NCBI GenBank assembly: GCA_011947345.1
Contig: JAAVTG010000620.1
Span: 186,001-250,000, forward strand
Origin: Phytophthora quininea
Lineage: Eukaryota > Oomycota > Peronosporomycetes > Peronosporales > Peronosporaceae
DNA length: 64,000 bases
Reading direction: 5' to 3'
Of this stretch, positions 53,431 to 64,000 are shown piece by piece. The position numbers and the translations under genes were made by a program. The notes beneath the pieces are model-generated. The model did no database searches. It had not been told where the DNA came from and saw nothing but the letters and a program-made list of their open reading frames with translations. Positions within the stretch are counted from its first letter, which is position 1; every line of letters starts with the position of its first letter.

Positions 53431-53681
53431 TTCTGGGAGCGGTTCTGGGCGGTCGTCATTGGCTCTCGAAAGGACGCGGCTCTCGACTAAGTACATGTTG
53501 TCTTGAAAATATTATGAGGTACTTTATCGAGTCGAGACGGTGCACTGATTTAGTGCGTCTCTCCTGCACCACCACAGAATCTGTTCTCGTCAAACCGACG
53601 AAGTTATCAGAACACTTTTGGATCTCCCCGTCAGGTGTGGCAACCTCCGGTCTTGCACTCTCTCCGCCCTACTCCAGACTA

Positions 53682-54624
53682 ATGCTGCTCGCACGCCTGC
53701 GGACCCCGGCGGTGGCTCGCTTCCAGACCCGAACCCTCACCAGCATGCTCGGCGGACTCAGCCCCAAGACGGAGAAGGCGGCGGTCGCCGTGGAGGAGCC
53801 TTCGCACGTCCCAGAGCGCGGCGACATTGTGCTGGGTTCGTCATGGCTATAGTGAACTCCAGTGAAAATGTATAGATTCTAAAATATGTCTCTGTCTGCA
53901 GATGGCTTTGCCAAGCGCCAATTCGACGACAAGACGTACTCGGGCACGCAGCTGACCTTCGACAAGAAGGAGTTCGTCAAGAAGATCAACGAGATCTACG
54001 AGGCCAACGACAAGCAGCTGCAGGATGGGTGAGATATGTTTACTAATGATATTCTTTTTCTTATTTAGAATGCTAATTTGTTTATTGGATTTCGACAGAT
54101 ATGCTCCGTTCTGTAAGCACCTTTTCGTCAAGAACTTTGCCGGTGCTCGACTCAATATGGTGCCGATCACGCAGGCCAATGAGCACCTGCTCATGTCGGA
54201 CTACGAGGCCCGTACGGAGTATGAGCTGCCAGTGTGCGTTATTTTATTTTAACGTATTTTATTGCAAGGTGGTGGTAAATTTCTAATCTGCTTCTTTTGC
54301 AGATTGGGTCGTTGGTTCCCGAGCCACAGTGTGACGCCCAAGGTCGCCGAGTACCTTGACATCATTCTCTACAGTCGGGAACAGATCATCAAGGAGAACG
54401 AGGCGGTGGACGTGCCTGCTGACCCGGAGCACGGCGACGCTCCGTGGGGAATTGTGTCCATCAAGGCGCAGGACGTGGACCACGAGCTGCCCATGAAGCC
54501 CATCACCATGATGCGGAATGCCGTCGGCAAGGAGCAGGGTGGCTCCGGTGTGCCCATCGACAAGGATGAGTACATGAAGGCAGTCGAGTACTGGCGGAAA
54601 CACGCTGTGATCAAGAAGATGTAG
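53682..54624 (+). CDS. DUF3228-family protein with mitochondrial presequence
   Basis: Four exons (53682-53835, 53902-54028, 54099-54233, 54303-54624), all with clean GT-AG borders, give 245 residues. The N-terminus MLLARLRTPAVARFQTR is an arginine-rich presequence. The body matches the DUF3228 pattern as I recall it: YAPFCKHLFVKNF, the tract with EYELPVLGRWFP, DIILYSREQIIKENEA, PWGIVSIKAQDVDHELPM, PITMMRNAVGKEQGGSG and a final VEYWRKHAVIK. No biochemical role is known to me. The upstream open frame to 53514 is taken as leader. Confidence 0.85.
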
Positions 54625-54898
54625 ATGCCGAAGCTTTTGAGGCGTCACAGCAAAGCCCAACACCGCTGCAGCAATAACCGTCGAGTGCTCGGCATTCGTG
54701 CTGTGCCCATTTTCCATCTCTTTTAGGTGCAATCAAGGGCTGAAATGCTGCGTCCAAGTGAGAACAAGCACAGCAGGCTTCGTGTGCCTGTATTTTCTGA
54801 AAAGTGCATTTGTATTCATTGGATTCTCTCGTGTACTCGTATCCAGCTTCAAGCGAGTCGCCTGTCGAGCTCGTTTATCTGGCCAGCCTAGCTGTCTT

Positions 54899-56292
54899 CT
54901 AGCACGAGTTCGTCTTTTGGAAGTCGTCCCACGCAGTGTTGAGCGCCGCGAAGACGCGCTCTGCAATCAGCAGCTGCTCAGCGTTGCGTCCGCCAGCCTT
55001 GTCCGGGTGCACGACGATCATGGCCTTACGATAGTGCTTCTTGACGTCGTTGGGCTGGATAAGCTTGCCCATGTTTACCTCAGTCCACTTGCAGTCAGCC
55101 CACATGACCTGGTGCATTGTTGATAGAAGCGTGCGGATGTTCTTCACCCGTCCGTTGTCTTCCGCCCAGGCCTTGAGCTTGGGCCCCAGCACCGAGTTTG
55201 CACTCTCCTTCATGGCCGTCATGTTGCGAGTCGCTTCTTCGCGCTGACGCAGTTCACCGCGGGCCTTCTCGACGTCTCGCTGCACTTGCCGCTCGCGCTC
55301 TTCCATGGCTCGCCGTACATCGTCGCTCTTCGTCGACTTGTCCACCAGGTTCGGGTTGTACACGTTGGATCCGTCCGACGTCGACTTGGAGTGCGCCTGC
55401 ATCTCTGCCATCGTCACCGGCCCGACCGTCTGTCCATTATCATCGTCAAACTTGGGCGGTTCTCTTTGCACGGCCTTGGACGGCGAGATCTGCGCTGCTG
55501 GTGCAGCTCGAGCCGCCAGCGGGTCCATCGAGTTCAAGAAGTCCGAGGTGGGGTTTGTCGACTGCGGCGGCGTCGCTGGTGCATCGTTCCAGCCACTGTC
55601 GCTTATAAGATTCACGTCCGTCTTCTTGGGCGGCGCAGGTGTCGAGCCGCCAGGCGACTTCTGTCCTCCCGACAAGAAGTCTTCGACCTCCTCCGCCTGC
55701 TTCCCGATCCAGTCCTGGACCCAGGTTTCTCTCCTCCTGAAGACGACAAGTTGCTATGCCGTGTCTCCGGTCCACTACTGGGCGCTCTGTCCGAGTACTT
55801 GGCCGGTCGTCCCTGCTCGAACGACGGCGTGGACGACGACTTGTGCAGGTGGTTCTCTCCAGCCAGCGGCTGCACGGCCTTTGCAGACTGCACACTGCTG
55901 GCACTGTCCCCCAGTGCACTGCCACTGCCCTGCCGCTTGTGCGGCTGACTGCCATTCTTCCACTTGAGCACAGGACGTCGACGGAACACCAGACCTGGTT
56001 TCTGAGGTCTCTCGAGCCGCAGTAGCTTGATGATCACGCGACCGCCGGCCACCGGCACCTTCTGCGTGGGCTGCATCACGTCCAGCCAGAAGAAGGTGCC
56101 GCCCTTGCTACTGTTGAGCCGGAAACGGAAGTGGAAGGCCGCCGCATTGCGCAGCGGGAAGCTCTTGAGCACGTCGCCCAGCGTCACGTCGGCGCCTGGC
56201 GCCACCCCATTGAGACGGAAGGCGTTCGGGTGCGAGCGGTCCTCTCCATCCTCGCCCTGCAGGTAGTAGAAGGCCCAGACTCCGCCGTCCAT
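54899..56292 (-). CDS. DIX-like domain plus auxilin-type J-domain protein
   Basis: The N-terminal 95 residues resemble a DIX domain: VWAFYYLQGEDGED, VTLGDVLKSFPLRNAAAFHFRF, GGTFFWLDVMQPTQKVPV and GRVIIKLLRLE. This is a head-to-tail polymerising fold known from Dishevelled, Axin and plant SOSEKI. A low-complexity Ser/Pro-rich middle with acidic EEVEDFLSGG follows. A charged helix and a C-terminal auxilin-like J domain end the protein, with KLIQPNDVKKHYRKAMIVVHPDK and ERVFAALNTAWDDFQ; auxilin J domains recruit Hsp70 to uncoat clathrin. One base is lost in GAGAAACC near 55728; restored length is about 464 residues. The J domain is certain; the DIX call rests on pattern only. Confidence 0.75.
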
Positions 56293-57296
56293 GGCTGCTG
56301 CAAGCGTCGAGGCAGGGAATGGCGAGCCCCGGAATAGCTCCTGGATCAGTTAGGCCGGAAATAGCCTCGATAGCCTGGTGTGCTATTACATGAAAGTGGC
56401 GCCGACTTTGCGGGACGACATGGGCACACTTGATGTAGCCCTGGTGTGGTGCATCAAAACTGGCCGTGATAACACCAAGTGACCGCGGTTGTTTGCCTTC
56501 TCGCACGCAAAAGTGCTGGCTGAGAAATGGGCAAAGGTTTCTGGAGGTGTTGGGGAAGTTTTGGAGCGCTTGCACACAAAGTTGGTTGTGAATACGGTTG
56601 TCTGCTAGTCGCGCTTCAACTGGAACGAAGAGATACGTTTCGCAAAAGCCCGCAAAGAGCTTGGTCTGGTCCTTGCCGCCTTTGCCGTGGCGCGTGCTCG
56701 ACAACGCCGAGTAGACCAAGTTGTTGAAGATCAGAGCGCACAGCATCAGCAATCGAGGCGCCATTCTCGTCGTGGAGGACTTTCGCTCGTCGCAGCAGCA
56801 TCAGTCTTGGCATGTTCGGCTTGCTGGGCACTCTGGCACGACTGACAAACAGATCGCAACGACCTCGTCACGACCGTCTCACGAAGGATGGCGATCGTGC
56901 TTCGGATCCTGACCGACACATACGTTGAAGAAATCTATCTCACCCTCGGCTTTGACTGAGTGAGCCCCGACCAACAGTCGACTCACTCACACAACAGCTC
57001 TTGGTGATGATGGCAGTGCCCATCGACAAGAAAGCGCTGCTTCGTGACACTCGGCGCCAGGTGGGATCTCGCTGCGATCGGCCCCAGCAGTACAGAGCTC
57101 CAGCTGCCGGTCGACTGCACTATATACCGTCAGCAGGTCTGACCTGCTTACTGAAAGCCAGTGAAAGCTCCCTAGCCCGAGGATCGACGGAGTGGATTCT
57201 CGCTCGCTCGTCATTTCCGATTCGGTCGCGGCGGTGGCAGGCAAGCTCGCGTCAATCCCAGGCTCGAGCAGGAGGACACAGCGCCACAGCAGCAGG
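56293..57296. other. Divergent promoter region with a possible small secreted ORF
   Basis: On the minus strand a frame starting at 56764 has a signal-like MAPRLLMLCALIFNNLVYSA, and continues about 150 residues before running out of frame into the DIX gene. It has no known domain or stop of its own upstream of that gene, so I do not call a gene. On the plus strand I see only the leader of the kinase gene. Confidence 0.35.
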
Positions 57297-58918
57297 ATGA
57301 AGGTCTTCGCCCCATACAGGCTCTCGTGCCCGTCCTATTATGCGGCCTCGCGCAGGCCCAGAACAGCGCGACACAGGACGCCTCCACGTCCAACCCCAGC
57401 TCGGGCTCCGTCATCATTTACATCGTCATCGCCGTCATCGTCGTGCTCTTCTTCATCGTGGGCTTCTTCGTGTGGAAGCGCAAGCAGAACCGCAAGCGGG
57501 AGGGGGATGTGCGGTACGGACTGCCATCTACCACAGCGGGCACCAGCCACGCCACGGGCAACGGCAACCTCTACGACCGACGCGTAGACTCGACGGGCTA
57601 CCGCTACAGCAGTAACAAGAAACCTTCGCAAGCCTCGCACAACTATCAGCAGTCGCAGCAGCCGAGAATGTCGCGGCAGTCACGGAAGTCCCCGGGCAGA
57701 GCAGAGCGTCCTCCGCAATGGCCTGCTAATGGAGCGCCCACGTACACTCGACAGCAACAGCAGTACGAGCAGCACTACCCGCAGCAATCCCAGTACCAGT
57801 CGCAGTACCAGTCCCAGTACCAATCTCAGTACCAGTCGCAATACCAGTCGCGCTACGAGCAGTCCATGTACCCGCCCCCGCCCGAGGTCCCCATGCTCGA
57901 GCCGAATGCCAACGACTTGGCCATGTCCATGAGAGATCTGCAGCAGTCGCAGGTGTCGGTGCCTGCGTCCTCGGTGGAGGGAGTGCACAAGCAACAGATT
58001 GACCCAGAGGTGATTGCACGCACCAAGGAAGCGGCCGATAAGGTCATGGCCGACTTTGAGACCGACCCGGACTTTGACGAGCGCTGGGTGCCATATGACT
58101 CGCTCTACTTTACGCGGGTGATTTCTAAGGGCGCGTTTGGAGAGGTGTGGCTGGCCCAGCTGGAGAACACGCAGGTCGCAGTCAAGAAGATCCTCGAGGA
58201 CAAGAAGCACGACGTCAAGGAGATCGAGTGCTTCGGCGCCGAGATTAAACTTATGGCACTGTTCAAACACCCCAAGATTGTGGGTTTCGTCGGCGTGTCG
58301 TGGAGCGCCGAGCAGGATCTGTGCGCCATCACCGAGTTCATGGCCAAGGGAGACCTTTACGGCTACCTGGAGCGCCGCAAGGGCCACCTGAACTGGCCGG
58401 ACCACAAGCTGTATTTGTCGGAGGACATTGCAGAGGCGCTCGTGTACTTGCACTCGCTGTCGCCCAAGGTCATTCACCGCGACCTCAAGTCCAAGAACAT
58501 TCTGCTGGACAATCAGTACCGCGCCAAGCTGAGCGACTTTGGAATCAGTCGCAAGCGGTCGGTGGAGGAGACAATGACGGCGGGAGTGGGCACCATCTAC
58601 TGGACGGCGCCCGAGGTGCTCATGGGCAAGAAGTACACGGAGAAGGCCGACATTTACTCGTTCGGCATCGTCATGTCGGAGATGGACACGCACGCTGTGC
58701 CGTTCTCGGACAAACGCGACGACCAGGGCAAGAAGCTGCAGGGCATGAAGATCATCCAGATGGTCATCCGAATGTCGCTCCGTCCGACGTTCCTGGACGA
58801 CTGCCCCGAGCCCGTCAAGGAGCTGGCGGCGCGCTGCCTCAAGGCCGAGCCGGACGAGCGACCGGATGCGCCCGAGCTGCTCCGCATCATCCGAGAGATC
58901 CAGGACGATTTGCAGTAG
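57297..58918 (+). CDS. Receptor-like TKL protein kinase with signal peptide and one TM segment
   Basis: A signal peptide (MKVFAP then QALVPVLLCGLAQA) is readable once one C lost in GCCCCATAC near 57313 is allowed. A short Ser/Thr-rich ectodomain is followed by one membrane segment (SVIIYIVIAVIVVLFFIVGFFVW) and a Gln/Tyr/Ser-rich juxtamembrane with QYQS repeats. The kinase domain from about 58100 has GAFGEVWLAQL, VAVKKILEDKK, VIHRDLKSKNILL, SDFGISRKRS and GTIYWTAPEVLMG. Catalytic Lys, Asp and DFG are present, so it should be active. The substrate and ligand are unknown. It is followed by a paralogue at 59705. Confidence 0.9.
57788..57852 (+). repeat. Short tandem repeat coding for QYQS
   Basis: About five copies of a 12-bp unit (CAGTACCAGTCG and near variants) in the juxtamembrane linker of the kinase. 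Such a unit can change length easily between strains. Confidence 0.85.
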
Positions 58919-59704
58919 AGGCGGTGAGCGGAAGCGTAACAAGGCAGTGAAGGACGCAGGCGAGCACGACCTGCGCTAGAATCCGACGCGTTTGCTCTCG
59001 CAGAGCACTATTTAACAAGTCTGTTGGCGAAAGTGTATCTTTGCTTTGCTGTCGACTACCGGTATCATAACGCCGTTGCTACGTTGGCACAGTTCGCGGT
59101 ACGCCCAGGCCTTTCATGTAGTACCGGCGAGCTTGTCCGCAGCAGTACGCACGCGTTTTAGCGCGGCGCCTCAATTCAGGATGGCGTCCTCCCAGCAGAT
59201 GCTTCAACACCTGCAGGGATCCACTTGCTGCGCCTTTCAAACTCCTCCGAGACACTCGTTAGTGCTGATGTGTAATTGCCATCCACTCGAACCATCTAAA
59301 GCGGAAAAGCACCCGAATGCGAGACGCTCGGCGCTCGACGCTGAGCATCAAAATCGAGTCAAGGTGCTGTCTGACGACGAGGGCGACGTCCTCCGCCGCC
59401 CGTGGTGGATTTTCGCGTATCAAGCCAATATTGAGCGTCTCCATCATGTCCACTGGAATCCAATCCAACAAGGTACTTGCAGGCTGCAGCAGCTCCTGCA
59501 CGAGCTCACCGACGCTATACTGGCTGCACCAACGTTGCCAACTTTTCACGAAATGTTACCCACACAGATATTACCGCGTCGACTCAGATCTGAGCACCCC
59601 TAGCCCATCTAGTCAGTTTTTGACACTGTCCGTAAGTTCGAAATCCCATTCCGCACATACAAAGCGCCAGTCATTTCGCATTCGGGGCGCTGAGCGGAAC
59701 CGAC
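58919..59704. other. Intergenic between the two kinases
   Basis: Overlapping open frames at 59046-59603 (plus) and 59259-59549 (minus) compete. The minus one (SVGELVQELLQPASTLLDWI) looks slightly more protein-like. Neither has a domain, so I call no gene. Confidence 0.4.
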
Positions 59705-61083
59705 ATGGGCTTGGTGGCCTTCCTCACGTGCGGCGCGTGCTCGAGCCGCCGCAAGCGCGGCCACGAGAGCTTCCCGGATACCATCACCATCCCCACGCCC
59801 ACGCAGCACGAGCTGCCGGCCCACCAGTACCAGCACCAGCAGCACTACGAGATCCACGGCAGCAATCCGGCGCCCGTCGTGGCCCAGGGCCGCCGCGTTT
59901 CGCACGAGCATGGACGCCCCAGCGGCAGCGGCGACGGCCGACGGGCTCCGGGCGAGCGACGCACCTCCAACCCGCCGCAGCGCGCCAGGAACGGCTCGAC
60001 CGCACCAGCAGCAGTATCAGCAGCAGCAATACCAGGAGCAGCCACGGAACAGACCTCCGCAGCACAACCACGCAAGAGTCGACCGTCCCCCAGTCCGCAG
60101 TATCGAACCAGTGGCCCCCGAGAAGATCCGGCAAAGCGCCGGATCCGGCGGATCGTCCGGCAACAATCGGGACTCGGATATCACTGACAGGTCCAGGGAA
60201 GTGGCGTCCAAAGTGCTGGAGCAGTTCCAGTCGGACCCGACGCTAGGGCGGCGTCGTATCCCGTACTCGTCGCTGTATTTCACGCGGGTGCTGAGCAAGG
60301 GCGCGTTCGAGAAGTGTGGCTGGCGCAGTTGGAGAACAGACAGGTGGCCGTCAAGCGGATCTTGAACGAGAAGAAGAACGACGAGAAGGAGATCGAGTGC
60401 TTCGGCGCCGAGATCAAACTCATGGCGTCCTTCTCCCACCCCAAGATCGTCGAGTTCGTGGGCGTGTCCTGGAGCTCCCACCAGGATGTGTGCGCGGTGA
60501 CCGAGTACATGGCCAAGGGAGACTTGTACGGCTTCCTCAAGCGTCGACAGGGACAGCTCAACTGGAGAGACCACAAGATTTTCTGGCAGAAGACGTCGCG
60601 GACGCGCTGGGATACTTGCACGGCCTGTCACCCAAGGTGATTCACCGCGACCTCAAGTCCAAGAACATTCTGCTGGACGATGCGTTCCGAGCGAAATTGA
60701 GCGACTTTGGCATTAGTCGCGAACGTTCAGTGGAAGACACGATGACGGCAGGTGTAGGCACAATATACTGGACAGCGCCGGAAGTTCTCATGGGCAAGAA
60801 GTACACGGAGAAGGCCGATATCTTCTCGTTCGGCATCGTCATGTCGGAGCTCGACACGCACGCGGTGCCCTACTCGGACAAGCGCGACAACTCGGGCAAG
60901 AAGCTGCAGGGCATGAAGATCGTGCAGATGGTGATCCGGCGGAATCTGCGGCCGACATTTTCGTCCGAGTGCCCGCCTCTGGTCAAGGAGCTGGCCGACC
61001 GCTGTCTGGACGCCAACCCGGACGTCCGTCCGAGCGCCATGGAGCTGCTTCGAATCATCCAGCGCATGCAGAACCTTTTGTAA
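59705..61083 (+). CDS. TKL protein kinase with acylated N-terminus, paralogue of the preceding kinase
   Basis: Its kinase domain is close to that of 57297-58918 (VWLAQLENRQVAVKRIL, VIHRDLKSKNILLDD, SDFGISRERS, GTIYWTAPEVLMGKKY), but the N-terminus differs. In place of a signal peptide and membrane segment it starts MGLVAFLTCGACSS, a likely myristoylation plus palmitoylation site. A His/Gln- and Arg/Pro-rich linker follows. Frame breaks near 60000 (net two bases), 60311 (GAGAAGTG, where GEV of the glycine loop is interrupted) and 60590 are base losses. Restored length is about 460 residues. Membrane attachment by lipid rather than by TM is inferred. Confidence 0.85.
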
Positions 61084-61473
61084 GTTGTGAATGCCGCCGC
61101 AAAGGCCGCGGAAAGAAAAGTAGACGACAAAGCAAACAGAGCGAGAGGAAGAAGAGCTCGTGTATCCCCGTCGGAAGGATCAAGCGAGTGGAGTGGTGTG
61201 TCCAAGTTAGTAGTCGAGGGAGGCGTCGCGGTCATCAAGAACCCCACGCACTCCCCGTCGTGAGTGCTGCTCCCAGCCAAGGCCGAATGCTTGACATGCC
61301 TCGGGACGCATTTTTGTTGGCATGCCCTTAATTTCCAATAAACAAGAACAATTATGTTTCCACTACAACGAAGCGGATCATCTTCGTCTTCTTCTATCGC
61401 TAAAGGACTTCTTCTACATGCTGAATGGCTTAGATTGCCCATTTTCTAAAAAGTGCCCGTTTTATTAACCGCC
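61084..61473. other. Intergenic between kinase and CCDC77
   Basis: No gene seen. It contains the 3' flank of the kinase, with a possible AATAAAC polyadenylation-type signal at about 61336, and the promoter of CCDC77. Confidence 0.45.
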
Positions 61474-63152
61474 ATGGAAGCGGACGAGTTGCTGGCGTTT
61501 GGGTCGCCTCGACGTGGGTTTTCGACCTCTCTGCACAGTTCCGAGGGCGAAGAGAGGGAAGGAGAAGGCGGCAAGAACGCGGCAGAGCTGCTGGCCTTCT
61601 ACCGCCATCGGTGCGAGCAGTTCCACACCGAGCGAGAGGAGACACTCGAGCACTTGGCGCAGATTGAGGTTAGTTTTTCAAATGACAGCTTACACTTTAA
61701 TTATCCGTTATATTCTTGGCTGTCTAGGTGTCTAAAGAAGAAGCTCATCGTCTCAAATGGGAGATCAAGACCAAGGACGACGAGGTGGCACGAAACATTT
61801 TATCTAACAAACTCGACGATGAAAACTAATTTTTTTTTGCAGATTGCAGACCTGGAGGAGGCTCTGAAGAAGGCGAACGCAGCCTTGTTCCAGGTGAAAG
61901 CCCAGCTGATCGACCTGGAAGCTGAGAACAAGACGCTGCGCCTTCAGGAGCAGGAGGATCGCCAGAAAATCCAGAGCTTGTTGGCGCTGACGCAGCCAAT
62001 TACCGAGCAAGTGACTTTCTTCCGCGACTGCAGACCAGGCACGCGGACGACGTATCCTTCACAGAAAGCTCCGACACCTACGGCGTATCCGTATCCGTCG
62101 ACGATGCACATTGCATCGGAGGAAATGAAAGAGAGGAGGAAGGAAAAGAAACAGCAGCAGTCGCACTACGTGGTGCGAGGCAACGCGCCGAGTGTAGCGA
62201 ACTTGACGCGAGCCGTCCCGCCGAGTAAAGTTTTAAGGACGATTTACATGCCAAACGAGCAGACTGCAGGGATGATGCGGACCGTTGAAGCTCTTCAGAA
62301 GCAGCTTGAAGCCCACCAGCAGCTAACTGAAACGCGCATCCAGGTGTGACGTGAGATTGAGACTTCGCACTGTACTCTGCGAAACTGACTGTGCGTCTGT
62401 CGTGGTAGTCGCTGCTGGACGGCTTTGCCCAAGAGAAATCCAAGCTGATCCTCAACCAGCAGCACCTTGAAGAGAAGAGCAGTCAACTCGAGAAGCAGGT
62501 CGAAAAGACCAAGCGGATTCTGACCCAAACCACGAAGGACTACTTGGTCCTACGACACAAGTCCCAAGAGACTGAGCGTCTTGCACACGAAGAGATCTTC
62601 AAGACCAAGCAGACATGTGAGACGCTTGTGACCGAGAAAATTAAATTGACGGAGAAAGTTCGGGAAGAGACCGAAGCGCTCCGGGAAATTGTGCGCGAGG
62701 AGGGGAATCAGACTGTGCTCGAGTTCCGGACGCAAACGCTATCGAAAGAGCGGGATTTACAAATGCTGAGGGAGCAGTACGCGGCCATGCAGGAAGCCTG
62801 CACGAAGCGGATCCAAGACTTGCAACTTCGCCTGACGAAACTGCGCAGTCGATATAGAAGCCTCGATAATCGACGTGCCATGGAGATGGAGGGATTCACA
62901 CGGGACCTGGCAGGGCTGAAGCGGCATCTACAAAAGCTGGAAGTCATTTTGTATGGCCGCGAGGTCGCAGCTCAAGAACAGCAAGTCCTTCGCTACGGTA
63001 AGTGTCCTCGCCTCTGTTCAAATAATTTTGTCCTAATAGCCTTCGTTTCCATAGACGAAAACAATGCGCTGGATGCCAACGAACTGAGCGATGAAATTGC
63101 AGCGTTGCAACGGCGTCTTATGGATCTCTCAGCTGACCTCGCAGACGCTTAA
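61474..63152 (+). CDS. CCDC77: CCDC77-like coiled-coil protein
   Basis: Five exons (61474-61668, 61728-61784, 61843-62343, 62409-62997, 63055-63152) give an intact 479-residue frame. The N-terminal LLAFYRHRCEQFHTER, the short exon with HRLKWEIKTKDDE, IADLEEALKKAN, the acidic run LIDLEAENKTLRLQEQEDRQKIQSLL and VTFFRDCRP follow the CCDC77 pattern. The second half is a nearly unbroken coiled coil (KSKLILNQQHLEE to LKRHLQKLEVIL). CCDC77 is a centrosome/cilium protein in animals, which would fit flagellated zoospores here. The frame is open to 61453, but I chose 61474. Confidence 0.8.
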
Positions 63153-63202
63153 TGGTTTCTAATCGAAGCTCCATTCCACCTCTCTACGTATTTGAAAAGA
63201 AC

Positions 63203-63900
63203 TTACTTGTTTTTGGCGTGCTTCTTGATGGTGCTCAAGTTGACGCCCCAGAGCGCAATCAACGCGACGGGGAACGCCAGCCACGCCACCGACGCCGACT
63301 GGGACGGCAGTTTGGATTTGGCGGCTCGGAACTGCTTCCTCTCTGCGAAGTTGGTGCCTCTCCGTCCGATGGAGGCCGGCGCGATGTGGGAGCGTTGCAT
63401 GTGGTACTGCGCTGTGGTGAAGCGCTCATACTCGTTCAGACCGCCGAACATTTGGTGCACGTCATCAGACGTCATAGGTTTGTAGTTGCCAGTGCCAGAG
63501 CCCACCACCACGCGGTCGTTGTGGTCCGGACTAGCTGAGACCCCAAACATGTCCAGGTCGTACTTGATGCGAGTCTCGCTGTCGCTCAGAGTATCGTAGG
63601 CGGCGTTGATGCGAAGAATCTCAGCGTCCTGCAGACGAATATCAGTGTCAATTAATATATTGCAGTGTGGCTGCTTTACTTACTCCATTTTTCCGTCGGG
63701 CGCCTTTGGTCTTGGCATGCGCTCGGTCGGGATGGTGTTCCAGCACTAGAACAAGGTGTGTGTCAATGGAGATTCACAGTAGGTAGTTGAGGAGCAGACG
63801 CACCGAGCTTGCGGTACGCGGCCTTGATCTCGTCCGTAGACGCCGAGCGCTCCACGCCCAACGACTCGTAGTGGTTCGCCTGCAGATGCTTCTTCGTCAT
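63203..63900 (-). CDS. DnaJ (type III J-domain) protein with C-terminal membrane anchor
   Basis: Three exons (63804-63900, 63684-63745, 63203-63628) give an intact 194-residue frame. The J domain covers residues 9-70: HYESLGVERSAST, IKAAYRKLVLEHHPDR (HPD present), then LRINAAYDTLSDSETR. After a linker with MFGGLNEYERFTTAQYHMQRS, a hydrophobic segment SVAWLAFPVALIALWGVNL and a Lys-rich end form a probable tail anchor, with the J domain facing the cytosol. It stimulates an Hsp70 at an organelle membrane, likely mitochondrial or ER; which one cannot be seen. It converges with CCDC77, 50 bp between stops. Confidence 0.88.
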
Positions 63901-64000
63901 GGTCTCGGCGGAAGTGCTGCGATTGATTTGTGGGCGTCATATTGATGTCGCGTACCACCGCACGTTTTAAGGAAAAACGACGTGTTTAATAACGTTTTAG

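Noticed and set aside
57680..58942. 420-residue open frame on the minus strand
   Set aside because: Antisense shadow of the TKL kinase; leucine- and valine-rich without a domain.
1..64000. CRISPR arrays, rRNA genes, bacterial operons
   Set aside because: No regular spaced repeats, no rRNA segments and no ribosome-binding sites; introns and gene families show nuclear eukaryotic DNA.

Overview
The window is nuclear DNA of an oomycete, most probably a Phytophthora or close relative. It is gene-dense and GC-rich. Introns are short (about 50-100 nt) and GT-AG. Genes lie on both strands with small gaps. The mix of families fits: a full-size PDR ABC transporter, tyrosine-kinase-like (TKL) kinases, a BT1 transporter, cysteine-rich secreted repeat proteins, a stramenopile-type bactofilin and a Fanzor-type element.

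Layout. 1-8.2 kb: the 3' part of a PDR transporter, a broken copy of a 2OG-Fe(II) oxygenase gene and its better-preserved tandem copy. 8.6-12.6 kb: bactofilin, then divergent BUD23 and a dicarboxylate/glutamate-type symporter. 12.7-15 kb: a decayed or inactivated Fanzor (eukaryotic TnpB) element. 15.6-25 kb: glutamate-cysteine ligase and a membrane sulfatase/LTA-synthase-like protein, set in gene-poor DNA. 25-32 kb: a myosin heavy chain converging on CACTIN. 32-37 kb: two RING/IBR genes in inverted orientation around a BT1 transporter, sharing a nearly identical 843-bp core. 37-41 kb: an ATG1/ULK kinase spliced to two FIP200/ATG11-type Claw domains, and a four-TM protein. 41.5-46.6 kb: RNF141-like RING protein, 3-methylcrotonyl-CoA carboxylase beta, mitochondrial pyruvate carrier MPC1. 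47.6-51.7 kb: two repeat-built secreted proteins. 52-64 kb: a voltage-gated K+ channel, a DUF3228 protein, a DIX + auxilin-type J-domain protein, two TKL kinases, CCDC77 and a DnaJ protein.

The strongest candidate for something undescribed is the ATG1-Claw-Claw protein (36995-39746, minus). It would join the autophagy-initiating kinase and its AIM/LIR to the receptor-reading domain that other eukaryotes keep on a separate scaffold (ATG11/FIP200). Next are the Fanzor copy with a RuvC-I Asp to Gly change, the DIX-J fusion and the bactofilin.

A caution for the whole window: many conserved genes carry one- or two-base frame breaks. All those I traced in housekeeping genes behave as base losses, often in homopolymers, and restoring them gives lengths divisible by three. 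I read most as consensus errors (long-read type), not as pseudogenes. Coordinates below span these breaks and the evidence says where they are.
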